Shown piece after piece: positions 53,179 to 61,547 of a DNA stretch of 64,000 nucleotides (positions are counted from its first letter, which is position 1; every line of letters starts with the position of its first letter). Location of the stretch: NCBI RefSeq assembly GCF_003999975.1, contig NZ_RJAC01000014.1:1-64000 (forward strand). The letters are read 5' to 3'. Position numbers and translations under genes: made by a program. Origin of the DNA: Actinoplanes solisilvae. Its GTDB lineage: Bacteria; Actinomycetota; Actinomycetes; Mycobacteriales; Micromonosporaceae. Under the pieces are notes generated by a model that was not told the origin of the DNA, did not search any database, and was given only the letters and a program-made list of their open reading frames with translations.

Positions 53179-54917
53179 CGCACCCTCCAGGTCAGCCCAT
53201 GCCCGTACGCATAGAGCCCCGGGATCTCGACCGGGAGCTTGCCACGCGGCGGGGCCGTGCCGAGCAGAACGGCGCCCAACGACTCCATCGAGACCGCGGC
53301 GTAACTGTAGGTCGCGAGATAGGTCTTGACCTCGGGGAACGCCGTCAGGTCGTACGGGTCGCGAACGGCCACGACCACCACCGGCTTCCCGGTCGCGACC
53401 AGCGCCTTCACGAGCTTCTGCTGCCGCCCGCCCGGGTCTGCGGTCGTCGTGTCCCAGGCCCGGCTGGTGAGCACCACAGTGACATCGTGGTTCTGCGCCG
53501 CCGTGACCGCCTCGGCGATCTTCGCGTCGTTCGGCAGGTTCGTGACCAGTTGGGTGGCCCCACCGAGCGCCCCGGCCAGCGCCGCGACGTTCCCGGTGAC
53601 GCTGGAGTTCCACCCGGTGACCAGCACCGACTTCCCCGGGGCCAGGGGCAGGACGTCGGCGTCGTTGCGCACCGCCGTGACGGTGCGATCGGTGACCGAC
53701 CGCGCCACGCGCTGATGCGCGGCCGAGCCCACGGAACGTTCCGCCGCCGACGGGTCGACCGGCTTGACCGACAGCAGGCCCCGCTTCTGCTTCAGCGTGA
53801 GAATCCGGCGCACCGACTGGTCGATGCGGGCCTCGGTCAGCTCCCCCGAGGCAACAGCCCCGAGTACGGCGTCCGTCGCGAGCTGCAGGTTCGGCGGCAT
53901 CAGCAGCATGTCGACGCCGGCCTTGAGCGCCAGCACCGGCACGCGCTCGTCGCCGTACTTCTGCCGTACGCCGGCCATTTCCAGCGAATCGCTGACGATG
54001 ACGCCGCGGTAGCCGAGCTCGCCACGCAACAGCCCCGTGATGATCGGCTTGGAGAGGGTGGCCGGGTCCTCGGCCGGGTCGAGCGCGGGCACGACGATGT
54101 GCGCGCTCATGATGGCGTCAACCCCGGCGGCGATCGCGGCCCGGAACGGCGGGGCGTCGATGCGCCGCCACTCGTCGCGACTGTGGGTGATGACCGGCAG
54201 GCCCGTGTGACTGTCGGTGGCGGTGTCGCCGTGCCCCGGGAAGTGCTTGGCCGAGGCCGCCGTGTTCGCGCCGCGCTGGAGGCCGAGGATCTGGCTCGCG
54301 GTGAGCGTCGCCGCCAGCCCCGGGTCGCTGCTGAAACTGCGTACGCCGATGACGGGGTTGGCCGGGTTGACGTTGACGTCGGCCACCGGGGCCCAGGCCT
54401 GGTTGATGCCGACCGCGCGCAGCTCGGCGCCGGTGACCGCGCCGGTGCGATAGGCGTCGACGGGGTTGCGGCCCGCGCCGAGGGCCATGCCGCCGGGGAA
54501 CTGGGTGGCCGGCGCGGGCATGCGCGAGACCACGCCGTGTTCCTGGTCGGTCGAGATGGCCAGCGGAACGCCGGTCGCGGCGGCCTGCAAACCGTTGCTC
54601 AGCGTGGCGATCTGGCGCGGGTTCTGCAGGCTGTTGGTCCAGGCGAAGTAGATGACGCCGCCGAGATGGTACTTCGCGACGACCTCGGCCGGGGTGGCCA
54701 CGCCGTACAACCGCTGGTTGGTGGCCGCGTCCGCAGCCGACGGAGTGTTCGCGTCGTTGCCGTAGACGTAGGTCGTGAAGAGCTGGCCGACCTTCTGCGG
54801 CAGGGACATGCGGGCCAGGATCTCGTCGACCGGCGACCGCGCGGCCTGGGCCGGGGCTGCGGCCAGCGTGAGCCCCAGAGCGGAGAGTGCGATGAGAGCC
54901 ACCGTACGGGTTCGCAT
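53175..54917 (-). CDS. nagZ: Secreted beta-N-acetylglucosaminidase NagZ (GH3)
   Basis: 580 residues from ATG 54917. A signal peptide ends near residue 25 (AAAPAQAARS). The GH3 catalytic loop with His/Asp dyad is AAKHFPGHGDTATDSHTG (about residues 220-240), and the nucleophile is in GVIVSDSLEMAG (about residue 308). A C-terminal domain of about 200 residues follows, as in Bacillus NagZ. It removes GlcNAc from muropeptides outside the cell. Together with namZ it forms a coupled leftward pair. Confidence 0.93.
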   Translation of the reverse strand: MRTRTVALIALSALGLTLAAAPAQAARSPVDEILARMSLPQKVGQLFTTYVYGNDANTPSAADAATNQRLYGVATPAEVVAKYHLGGVIYFAWTNSLQNPRQIATLSNGLQAAATGVPLAISTDQEHGVVSRMPAPATQFPGGMALGAGRNPVDAYRTGAVTGAELRAVGINQAWAPVADVNVNPANPVIGVRSFSSDPGLAATLTASQILGLQRGANTAASAKHFPGHGDTATDSHTGLPVITHSRDEWRRIDAPPFRAAIAAGVDAIMSAHIVVPALDPAEDPATLSKPIITGLLRGELGYRGVIVSDSLEMAGVRQKYGDERVPVLALKAGVDMLLMPPNLQLATDAVLGAVASGELTEARIDQSVRRILTLKQKRGLLSVKPVDPSAAERSVGSAAHQRVARSVTDRTVTAVRNDADVLPLAPGKSVLVTGWNSSVTGNVAALAGALGGATQLVTNLPNDAKIAEAVTAAQNHDVTVVLTSRAWDTTTADPGGRQQKLVKALVATGKPVVVVAVRDPYDLTAFPEVKTYLATYSYAAVSMESLGAVLLGTAPPRGKLPVEIPGLYAYGHGLTWRVR

Positions 54918-55026
54918 GGTGCCCGAAGGTAGCCGCGCGCCGCGCCTATGGCAATAACCTCCACCCCCCTTGCGCATCACGGAGGAAACAACCATCCTCG
55001 ACGGATCGGCGTATTGAGAGGCGTTG

Positions 55027-56760
55027 ATGATCAGACTTAGGTTGTTACTTCCCGTGTGCTTGATAGCGGCCGTCACCATCGGCTCGCCGGCGACGGCAGC
55101 GCCCGGCACGCCCGGCACTCCCGGCGCGTCCCCGGCCGACATCCGGTTCCGGCACGACGTGCTGCGCCCCGGCAGCGCCCGCCAGGCCGGCCTGCTGCCC
55201 GGTCCCGTCGCCGCGCTGCCCGGCATCGCGCGCTCCTATCTGGAACCCACCGCCGACCATCCGGGCCGTCCGACCTATGCGGGCGCGACCGTGCTGGCCG
55301 CCCATCACGGGGTCGTGGTCTCGCGGTTCGCAGTCGGTGACGCGGTCCGCTACGCCGCCGACACCACCGGCATCGTCGAGCTGCCGCCGGACCAGCGTGT
55401 CCCGGCCCGCACCGACACCCTCTGGGACCTCGCCTCGATCTCCAAGCTGTTCACCACGATCGTCGTACTTCAGCAGGTCGAGTCGGGCCGCGTGAGCCTG
55501 GACGCGCCCGTGGCGACCTACCTGCCGGAGTTCGCGAAAGAGCAGATCACCGTCCGGCATCTGCTCACGCACACCTCGGGCCTGCCGGCGTTCCTGCCGT
55601 TCTACTCGCGCTACCCCACGCCCGAGGAACGGCTGGCCGCCGCGATCACCACGCCGGTCACCGCCGGCACCGCGCCCGGCAAGCAGTACGTCTACTCCGA
55701 CATCGGCCTGATCACGCTCGGCGTGCTGGTCGAGCGGGTCACCGGGAAGGCCCTGGCCACGGCGGTCCGCGACGGGGTGACCGGCCCGCTGCGCATGCGC
55801 GACACCGGCTACAACCCGTCAGCGCGCGAGCGCACCGCGGCCACCGAATATCAGCCGTACGTCAACCGCGGCATGGTTCGCGGCGAGGTGCACGACGAGA
55901 ACGCGTGGTCGCTCGGCGGCGTCGCCGGGCACGCTGGCGTCTTCTCGACCGCCGACGACCTGGCGATCCTGTGCCAGACGCTGCTCAACGGGGGTTCGTA
56001 CAAGGGCAGGCGGATCCTCTCGGCCGGGATGGCCCGGCAGGCGCTAATCAACTACAACGCCGACCTGCTGCCGCAATACCCCGACAGCGCGCGAGGTCTG
56101 GGCTTCGAGCTCGCCAAGCAGTGGTACATGGACGGGATGACGTCGCCGGTCACGTTCGGGCACACCGGGTTCACGGGGACGTCGGTCGTCATCGACCCGC
56201 TCGACCAGTCGTTCCTGATCCTGCTGAGCAACCGGGTGCATCCCGACCGCGCGTGGGGCAGCAACAACGTGGCCCGGCGCGCCCTCGCCCGGTCGTTCGC
56301 CGCCGCGCATCCCGTGCGTTCTCACGGGACGGCCTGGCGCACGTCGCTGGCCGACAACGCCGTCATGACCCTCACCGCGCCCCTGCGGCAAGAGGCAGAC
56401 GCGCGGGCGAAGGCTTCCTTCCTTCTCTGGTACGACACCGAGCCGCGCAACGACACGCTGACGATCGCCACGTCCGCCGACGGCGTGACCTGGGTGCCCC
56501 TGCCGCTGACCCTGCGCGCGGGGTCTTCGCGGCTCGCCGCCGACGGCACGCTCACCGGCTTCGGCGGCCGCCGCTGGTGGCAGGCTTCCGCCGACGTGCC
56601 CGCGGGCACGACCGCGCTGCGCTTGACCTACCGCACCGACGCGACCTCACAGGGACGCGGCGTGCTCCTCGACCGCCTCCGGGTGACCCAGCCCGGAGCG
56701 ATTCTCGTCGACGGCACCACCACCTACGCCGCCGACGGCTGGAACCCAACGCACACATAG
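55027..56760 (+). CDS. Secreted beta-lactamase-fold serine hydrolase (AmiE/YbbE-like)
   Basis: 577 residues from ATG 55027, with GAGAGG five bases upstream. A signal peptide ends at about residue 22. The serine SxxK motif is in WDLASISKLFTTIVVL and the YxN-type motif is YSDIGLITLGVLVERVTG. An extra C-terminal domain of about 130 residues, probably beta-rich, follows the hydrolase. In Bacillus subtilis the equivalent gene (ybbE, amiE) encodes a MurNAc-L-alanine amidase of this fold, so a similar role is likely. A plain D-Ala peptidase or esterase is the alternative. Confidence 0.8.
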   Translation: MIRLRLLLPVCLIAAVTIGSPATAAPGTPGTPGASPADIRFRHDVLRPGSARQAGLLPGPVAALPGIARSYLEPTADHPGRPTYAGATVLAAHHGVVVSRFAVGDAVRYAADTTGIVELPPDQRVPARTDTLWDLASISKLFTTIVVLQQVESGRVSLDAPVATYLPEFAKEQITVRHLLTHTSGLPAFLPFYSRYPTPEERLAAAITTPVTAGTAPGKQYVYSDIGLITLGVLVERVTGKALATAVRDGVTGPLRMRDTGYNPSARERTAATEYQPYVNRGMVRGEVHDENAWSLGGVAGHAGVFSTADDLAILCQTLLNGGSYKGRRILSAGMARQALINYNADLLPQYPDSARGLGFELAKQWYMDGMTSPVTFGHTGFTGTSVVIDPLDQSFLILLSNRVHPDRAWGSNNVARRALARSFAAAHPVRSHGTAWRTSLADNAVMTLTAPLRQEADARAKASFLLWYDTEPRNDTLTIATSADGVTWVPLPLTLRAGSSRLAADGTLTGFGGRRWWQASADVPAGTTALRLTYRTDATSQGRGVLLDRLRVTQPGAILVDGTTTYAADGWNPTHT

Positions 56761-56773
56761 GCGGGAGCCGACC

Positions 56774-58174
56774 ATGACATACAGGATCAGCCGGCGCGGG
56801 CTTCTTCAGGGCGCGGCCGGGGTCGCCGCCGCGGGCACCCTGGCCGGGTGTGCCACGAGTGGCGACAGCTCGACGGACGCCGCCAAGGGCGAGGTCAGCG
56901 CGGCCAACCCGCTCGGGGTCAACGAGGACGCGCCGCTCGAGGTCGTCATCTTCAACGGGGGCTTCGGCGAGGAGTACGCCAAGGCGCACCAGGCCATCTA
57001 CAAGGAACGCCACCCGAAGGCCGAGATCAAGCACTCGGCCACCCAGCAGATCGCCGAGACGCTGCAGCCCCGCTTCGTGGCCGGCGACCCGCCCGACGTC
57101 GTGAACAACTCCGGCGGCAGCCAGATCGACTTCAACGGACTCGTCGCGCAGGGCGCGCTGGCCGATCTCGGCGAACTGCTCGACGCGCCGAGCCTCGACG
57201 ACCCGAACAAGAAGGTGCGCGACACTCTCCTGCCCGGGATCGTCGACGTGGGGTCGTACGACGGGAAGTTCCTGTCCTTGAACTACGCCTATTCGGCGTA
57301 CGGGATCTGGTATTCGGAGAAGCTGTTCGAGGCCAAGGGGTGGGCGTACCCGAAGACCTGGGACGAGATGATCGCGCTGTGCAAGACGATCAAAGCCGCG
57401 GGGATCGCGCCGTGGACCTACCCGGGCAAGCACTCGCGCTACATGAGCTGGCCGATTCTCGCGGCGGCGGGCAAGATGGGCGGCGTCGAGGTCATCAAGG
57501 CGATCGACAACCTTGAGCCCAACGCGTGGAAGCACGAGGCGGTCAAAGCGGCGGCCGAGGCCTATTACCAATTGGCCGTCGACGGTTTCCTGCAACCGGG
57601 CGCCGAGGGCATGGACCACGTGCAGTCCCAGACCGAGTGGTGCCGCGGGAAGGCCGCGTTCGTCTCCTGTGGATCGTGGCTCGAGAACGAGCAGAAAGCC
57701 GTGACCCCGCCCGACTTCCGGATGGCGGTCGCTCCGACGCCCAGCCTTTCGACCAGCGACAAGCTTCCGTACGAGGCCTTCCGCGGAACGGGCAGCGAAC
57801 CGTTCATCGTGCCGGCGAAGGGCAAGAACGTGCGCGGCGGGCTCGACTACCTGCGCGTGATGCTGTCGCAGAAGGGCGCGTCGGACTTCACGCGCAAGGT
57901 CAGCAGCCTCACCGCCGTGCAAGGGTCGAGCGAAGGCATCGAGCTGGGGCCCGGCCTCACCTCGGTGACCAAGCTGATCGACGCGTCCCAGGGCAGCGCG
58001 TTCACGTGGCTCTACTCGTCGTATTACCGCAAGCTCGAACGCGAGCGGGTCGACGCGGCCTGCGCGGAATTGTTCGCCAAGCGCATCACCGCCGCCGAGT
58101 GGTGCGACAAAGTGCAGAAGTCGGCTGACGAGTTCGCCCAGGACCCCGCGATCAAGAAGTACAAGCGGGTCTGA
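56774..58174 (+). CDS. ngcE: NgcE-like amino-sugar ABC transporter substrate-binding lipoprotein
   Basis: 466 residues. Twin arginines in ISRRGLLQGAAG and a lipobox LAGC (about residue 27) suggest a Tat-exported lipoprotein. The mature part follows the pattern of NgcE: NPLGVNEDAPLEVVIFNGGF, LQPRFVAGDPPDVVNNSGGS and IKAIDNLEPNAWKHEAVKAA. NgcE binds GlcNAc and chitobiose in Streptomyces. In this locus GlcNAc, MurNAc or their disaccharide are likely ligands. It lies 13 bases after the hydrolase gene. Confidence 0.88.
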   Translation: MTYRISRRGLLQGAAGVAAAGTLAGCATSGDSSTDAAKGEVSAANPLGVNEDAPLEVVIFNGGFGEEYAKAHQAIYKERHPKAEIKHSATQQIAETLQPRFVAGDPPDVVNNSGGSQIDFNGLVAQGALADLGELLDAPSLDDPNKKVRDTLLPGIVDVGSYDGKFLSLNYAYSAYGIWYSEKLFEAKGWAYPKTWDEMIALCKTIKAAGIAPWTYPGKHSRYMSWPILAAAGKMGGVEVIKAIDNLEPNAWKHEAVKAAAEAYYQLAVDGFLQPGAEGMDHVQSQTEWCRGKAAFVSCGSWLENEQKAVTPPDFRMAVAPTPSLSTSDKLPYEAFRGTGSEPFIVPAKGKNVRGGLDYLRVMLSQKGASDFTRKVSSLTAVQGSSEGIELGPGLTSVTKLIDASQGSAFTWLYSSYYRKLERERVDAACAELFAKRITAAEWCDKVQKSADEFAQDPAIKKYKRV

Positions 58175-58177
58175 ATC

Positions 58178-59083
58178 GTGCGCGGCAAACGGCTGTTCAT
58201 CGCCGTCTTCCTGATTCCACCCCTGCTCCTGTACGGCATCTTCGTCGTCTCGCCGTACGCGCAGGCGTTCCAGATCGCGGGCACCGACTGGAGCGGGCTG
58301 TCCCCGACGTACGACTTCATCGGGCTGGACAATTTCCGGCGGCTGCTCGACGACGGCTACTTCTGGAACGCGTTACGGCACAACGGTTTGCTGCTCCTGC
58401 TGCTGCCGGTGATAACGATCCTGCTCGGGCTCTTCTTCGCCTCGATGATCGCCGTGGGCGGCCGCTCCGACCGGGTCGGGGTCCACGGCGTACGCGGGGC
58501 CGGCTTCTACCGCGTCGTCTACTTCTTCCCGCAGGTCCTGTCGGTGGCGATCATCGGCGTGCTGTGGAAGGAGATGTACGCCCCGCACACCGGCGCGGTC
58601 AACGGCCTGCTGCGCGCGGTCGGCCTCGATGGTCTCGCGGTGGCCTGGCTGGGCGACCCGCGGTTCTCGTTCTGGTGCGTGATGGCCGTGCTGATCTGGA
58701 TGAACGTCGGCTTCTACGTGGTGTTGTTCAGCGCGGCGATGCAGTCGATCCCCCGAGACCTGTACGAGGCGGCGCTGCTCGACGGCGCGAGCCGCATGAC
58801 TACGTTGGTCAAGCTCACCGTCCCGCTGGTGTGGGACACGATCCAGGTCGCCTGGGTCTACCTCGCGATCATCGCCATCGACGGCTTCGCCATCGTCCAG
58901 ATCATCACCGACGGCGGCCCCTCGTCCTCGTCGGACGTGGTCGGCCTGCGCCTCTACAAGACAGCTTTCGCCGACGGCCAGTTCGGCTACGCCTCAGCCA
59001 TAGGCGTGGCCATGTTCTTCCTGACCCTCACGGTAGCCGCCATGTTCCTGCGAGTGACCCGCCGCGATCGGGTGGAGCTGTAG
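58178..59083 (+). CDS. ngcF: NgcF-like sugar ABC transporter permease
   Basis: 301 residues with six membrane helices, start GTG 58178, three bases after ngcE. The permease loop is YEAALLDGASRMTTLVKLTV. FAIVQIITDGGPSSSSDVVG is typical for MalF/NgcF-type proteins. No ATPase gene is in the operon; such importers usually share the global MsiK-type ATPase encoded elsewhere. Confidence 0.9.
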   Translation: MRGKRLFIAVFLIPPLLLYGIFVVSPYAQAFQIAGTDWSGLSPTYDFIGLDNFRRLLDDGYFWNALRHNGLLLLLLPVITILLGLFFASMIAVGGRSDRVGVHGVRGAGFYRVVYFFPQVLSVAIIGVLWKEMYAPHTGAVNGLLRAVGLDGLAVAWLGDPRFSFWCVMAVLIWMNVGFYVVLFSAAMQSIPRDLYEAALLDGASRMTTLVKLTVPLVWDTIQVAWVYLAIIAIDGFAIVQIITDGGPSSSSDVVGLRLYKTAFADGQFGYASAIGVAMFFLTLTVAAMFLRVTRRDRVEL

Positions 59084-60061
59084 ATGACTGTCCGACCCTC
59101 CCCCGGCGAGACGCCACCCAACCACCTGAACCGTGCCCCAGCCCCAGCCCCAGCCGAGGCAACCGCCTCAACCCCTCCCGCGACCACCAGGTCAACCCCG
59201 CAAACCCCCTCCGCGGGGCCGCGCGCTCCCCGCCGTACGGTGCCGGTTTTTTCGCACTTTTTCCTCGCTGTCTGGGCTCTGCTGACGACGTTGCCGCTGC
59301 TGTGGGCCGTGCTCAGCTCGTTCAAAAGCGACAACGAGATCCTCACCGACCCATGGAGCCTGCCGTCGCGGCTGCGCTGGGAGAACTGGGGCCGCGCCTG
59401 GAACGAGGCCCACATCGGCCGCTACTTCCTGAACAGCGCGATCGTCGTGACCGGCGCCCTGATCCTGACGATGCTGCTCGGCGCGATGGCCGCCTACATC
59501 CTGGCCCGCTACAAGTTCCGCGGCAGCCGCCTCGTCTATTACGCCTTCGTCGGCGGCATGATGTTCCCGGTCTTCCTGGCCCTCGTGCCGCTCTTCTTCG
59601 TCGTGCGCAACCTGGGAATCCTCGGCACCCTGCCCGGCCTGACCCTCGTCTACGCCGCCTACTCGCTGCCGTTCACCGTCTTCTTCCTGACCGCGTTCTT
59701 CCGCACCCTGCCGACGTCAGTGGCCGAGGCCGCGATGGTCGACGGCTGCGGCCACTACCGCCTGTTCTTCCAGGTCATGCTCCCGATGGCCCGCCCCGGC
59801 CTGGTCAGCGTGGGAATCTTCAACTTCCTGTTCCAGTGGAACCAGTACGTCCTGCCGATCGTCCTGATGCAGGGCGAGGACGCCGAACAGAAATGGGTCC
59901 TGGCCCAGGGCCTGACCGCGCTCGCAGTGAACGAGGGCTACCAGGGCGACTTCAGCGGCCTGTTCGCCGGCATGACCATCGCCATGCTCCCGGTCATCAT
60001 CGGCTACCTGATCTTCAACCGCCAGGTCCAGAGCGGCCTTGCCGCCGGTCAACTCCGCTGA
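59084..60061 (+). CDS. ngcG: NgcG-like sugar ABC transporter permease
   Basis: 325 residues, starting at the base after the ngcF stop. A Pro/Thr/Ala-rich N-terminal tail of about 55 residues precedes six helices. The loop VAEAAMVDGCGHYRLFFQVM and FNFLFQWNQYVLPIVLMQGE fit MalG/NgcG. Together with NgcF it forms the channel. Confidence 0.9.
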   Translation: MTVRPSPGETPPNHLNRAPAPAPAEATASTPPATTRSTPQTPSAGPRAPRRTVPVFSHFFLAVWALLTTLPLLWAVLSSFKSDNEILTDPWSLPSRLRWENWGRAWNEAHIGRYFLNSAIVVTGALILTMLLGAMAAYILARYKFRGSRLVYYAFVGGMMFPVFLALVPLFFVVRNLGILGTLPGLTLVYAAYSLPFTVFFLTAFFRTLPTSVAEAAMVDGCGHYRLFFQVMLPMARPGLVSVGIFNFLFQWNQYVLPIVLMQGEDAEQKWVLAQGLTALAVNEGYQGDFSGLFAGMTIAMLPVIIGYLIFNRQVQSGLAAGQLR

Positions 60062-60136
60062 CCGCGGTGTGGCCCACTTCTCGCCGAGCCGATCACCCTG
60101 CCATGAAGAAGGCGAGGCCGTGTACGTCTTATCGCC

Positions 60137-60742
60137 GTGAACAAACTTATCGGCCGGATCCGGGACGATGCGCCGCTGCTCGTGGCCGCCTTCGAGGAGG
60201 AGGCTCGCCACCTCGAGACCGACCTCCCCGTGCTCATCACCGGGCTCGGCAAGGTCAACGCGGCGATGGCCCTGACCCGGGCGCTCATGGCCGCCACCGA
60301 GGAACCCTCGATGATCCTCAACATCGGCACCGCCGGCGCCCTGCGGGACGGTGTCACGGGCCTGCACGTCGTCCGCCGGGTCATTCAGCACGACCTCAAC
60401 ACCGAACTGCTGCGCTCGCTGACCGACCAGACGTTCGGCGGCCCGCTCGACCTGGCCGAGCCTGACGGTGTGGTCCTGGCCACCGGCGACTCGTTCATCG
60501 CCGACGACACGAGCAGAACCCGGCTCGCCGCCCGCGCCGACCTGGTCGACATGGAGGGCTACGCCCTGGTCAGCGCGGCCAACGAGCTGGGTGTCCCGAT
60601 CCGCCTGGTCAAATACGTCAGCGACAACGCCAATCAGGAGGCCACCAAGACGTGGCGGCACGCGGTCAACTACGCCGCGAAGCAGCTCGCCTCCTGGGTG
60701 CACGCGAACGTGCCGGTCCCGGCGAATAATATGCAGCGGTGA
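60137..60742 (+). CDS. Nucleosidase of the phosphorylase superfamily (MTA/SAH nucleosidase-like)
   Basis: 201 residues, start GTG 60137. The fold is indicated by ITGLGKVNAAMALTRALMA, ILNIGTAGALRDGVTGLHVV, ATGDSFIADD and the substrate-binding VDMEGYALVSAANELGVPI, with the Met-Glu of MTA/SAH nucleosidases. It would split the glycosidic bond of a purine nucleoside. It may form a small unit with the next gene, which overlaps as GTGA. Confidence 0.85.
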   Translation: MNKLIGRIRDDAPLLVAAFEEEARHLETDLPVLITGLGKVNAAMALTRALMAATEEPSMILNIGTAGALRDGVTGLHVVRRVIQHDLNTELLRSLTDQTFGGPLDLAEPDGVVLATGDSFIADDTSRTRLAARADLVDMEGYALVSAANELGVPIRLVKYVSDNANQEATKTWRHAVNYAAKQLASWVHANVPVPANNMQR

Positions 60743-61260
60743 TCGAGTCCTCACGCGTCTGCCGCTGCGTCCTCTGCCACGACTACGGCGATCGCGACGA
60801 CTACGACGCCGCCGACCGTGGCGTGATCGAGAACGTGGAGAAGTTCGGCTGGAGCGTCACCGGGGTCCCCTCGGACGACGACGGGCCCGGGTGGGCGTAC
60901 ACGATCGGCCGTTGGCACAGCCAGGGCCGGCCGGAACTGGCCATGTTCGGGCTCGACCTGGGTGTCATGCAGTCCTGCCTCAACACGCTCGGGTCACGTG
61001 ACGGCCTGGCCGACGGTGACTCGCTCGACGATGTCATCAAGGGCTACCCGCTGCGTCTGCGGGCCGTCGAGCCGGACTGGTTCCGGGCGTTCTTCGGGCA
61101 CGGCATGTGGTTCTACCGGCACCCGCCGATCCCGTTCCTCGAGGTGGTCTGGCCGGACCGCGACGGCGCCTTCCCCGAGGACACCGGCAGCCTGGCCCAG
61201 CCGCACCTGTGGCTCAAGCCCATCGACCACCCGAAAGGCGTCTGGACCCAGGACGTCTGA
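60739..61260 (+). CDS. DUF4262-like protein
   Basis: 173 residues, start GTG 60739 overlapping the previous stop. It begins with a CRCVLCHDYGD motif that could bind metal. GWAYTIGRWHSQGRPELAMF matches the DUF4262 pattern, as in other family members with an FxYTxGL-type core. The function is unknown. Confidence 0.75.
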   Translation: MIESSRVCRCVLCHDYGDRDDYDAADRGVIENVEKFGWSVTGVPSDDDGPGWAYTIGRWHSQGRPELAMFGLDLGVMQSCLNTLGSRDGLADGDSLDDVIKGYPLRLRAVEPDWFRAFFGHGMWFYRHPPIPFLEVVWPDRDGAFPEDTGSLAQPHLWLKPIDHPKGVWTQDV

Positions 61261-61285
61261 CCGCCGATCTCGGCATCCCAGGCGG

Positions 61286-61408
61286 GTGTGGTCACGCCCG
61301 CAGCGTCTATCCGCGGCGACGATCGCGGGCGTCGGAGTTCTCCTCCTGTTCCTCGGTGTCGCCGTGATCGTGCCCCTGAGGCGCCGGGCATTCACTCGTT
61401 CTTCGTGA
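61286..61408 (+). CDS. Possible small single-pass membrane protein
   Basis: 40 residues from GTG 61286. A clear helix TIAGVGVLLLFLGVAVIVPL is followed by a basic RRRAFTRSS tail, so it would sit in the membrane with the C-terminus inside. There is no clear ribosome site, and it overlaps the opposite-strand small frame at the 3' end by 17 bases. It may be real, or the remnant of a larger membrane protein. Confidence 0.35.
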   Translation: MWSRPQRLSAATIAGVGVLLLFLGVAVIVPLRRRAFTRSS

Positions 61409-61538
61409 TCTCGTTGCGGGGGCGGGCTTCCAGGGCGATGCGGGCCTGCTCACGCCGGTGGCGCAGGATCAGCCAGGTCATCGGGATGGCGAGGCCGGCC
61501 AGGCCCCACACGAGGGCCATCAACTCCCAGAACTTCAA
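61392..61538 (-). CDS. Possible small membrane protein after the M20 amidohydrolase gene
   Basis: 48 residues from TTG 61538 (42 from ATG 61520). A helix LMALVWGLAGLAIPMTWLIL is followed by RHRREQARIALEARP, a basic cytoplasmic tail. It starts ten bases after the stop of the amidohydrolase gene on the same strand. Third codon positions are almost all G/C. A role is unknown. Confidence 0.5.
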   Translation of the reverse strand: MKFWELMALVWGLAGLAIPMTWLILRHRREQARIALEARPRNEITKNE

Positions 61539-61547
61539 CGTTTCTGC

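Noticed and set aside
52815..54932. A 705-codon + strand frame across namZ and nagZ
   Set aside because: The minus-strand genes have signal peptides and catalytic motifs; this frame has none and crosses two gene boundaries.
54918..55026. A DasR-type operator before nagZ or the AmiE-like gene
   Set aside because: I looked for a palindrome like ACTGGTCTAGACCA in the divergent region and found none.
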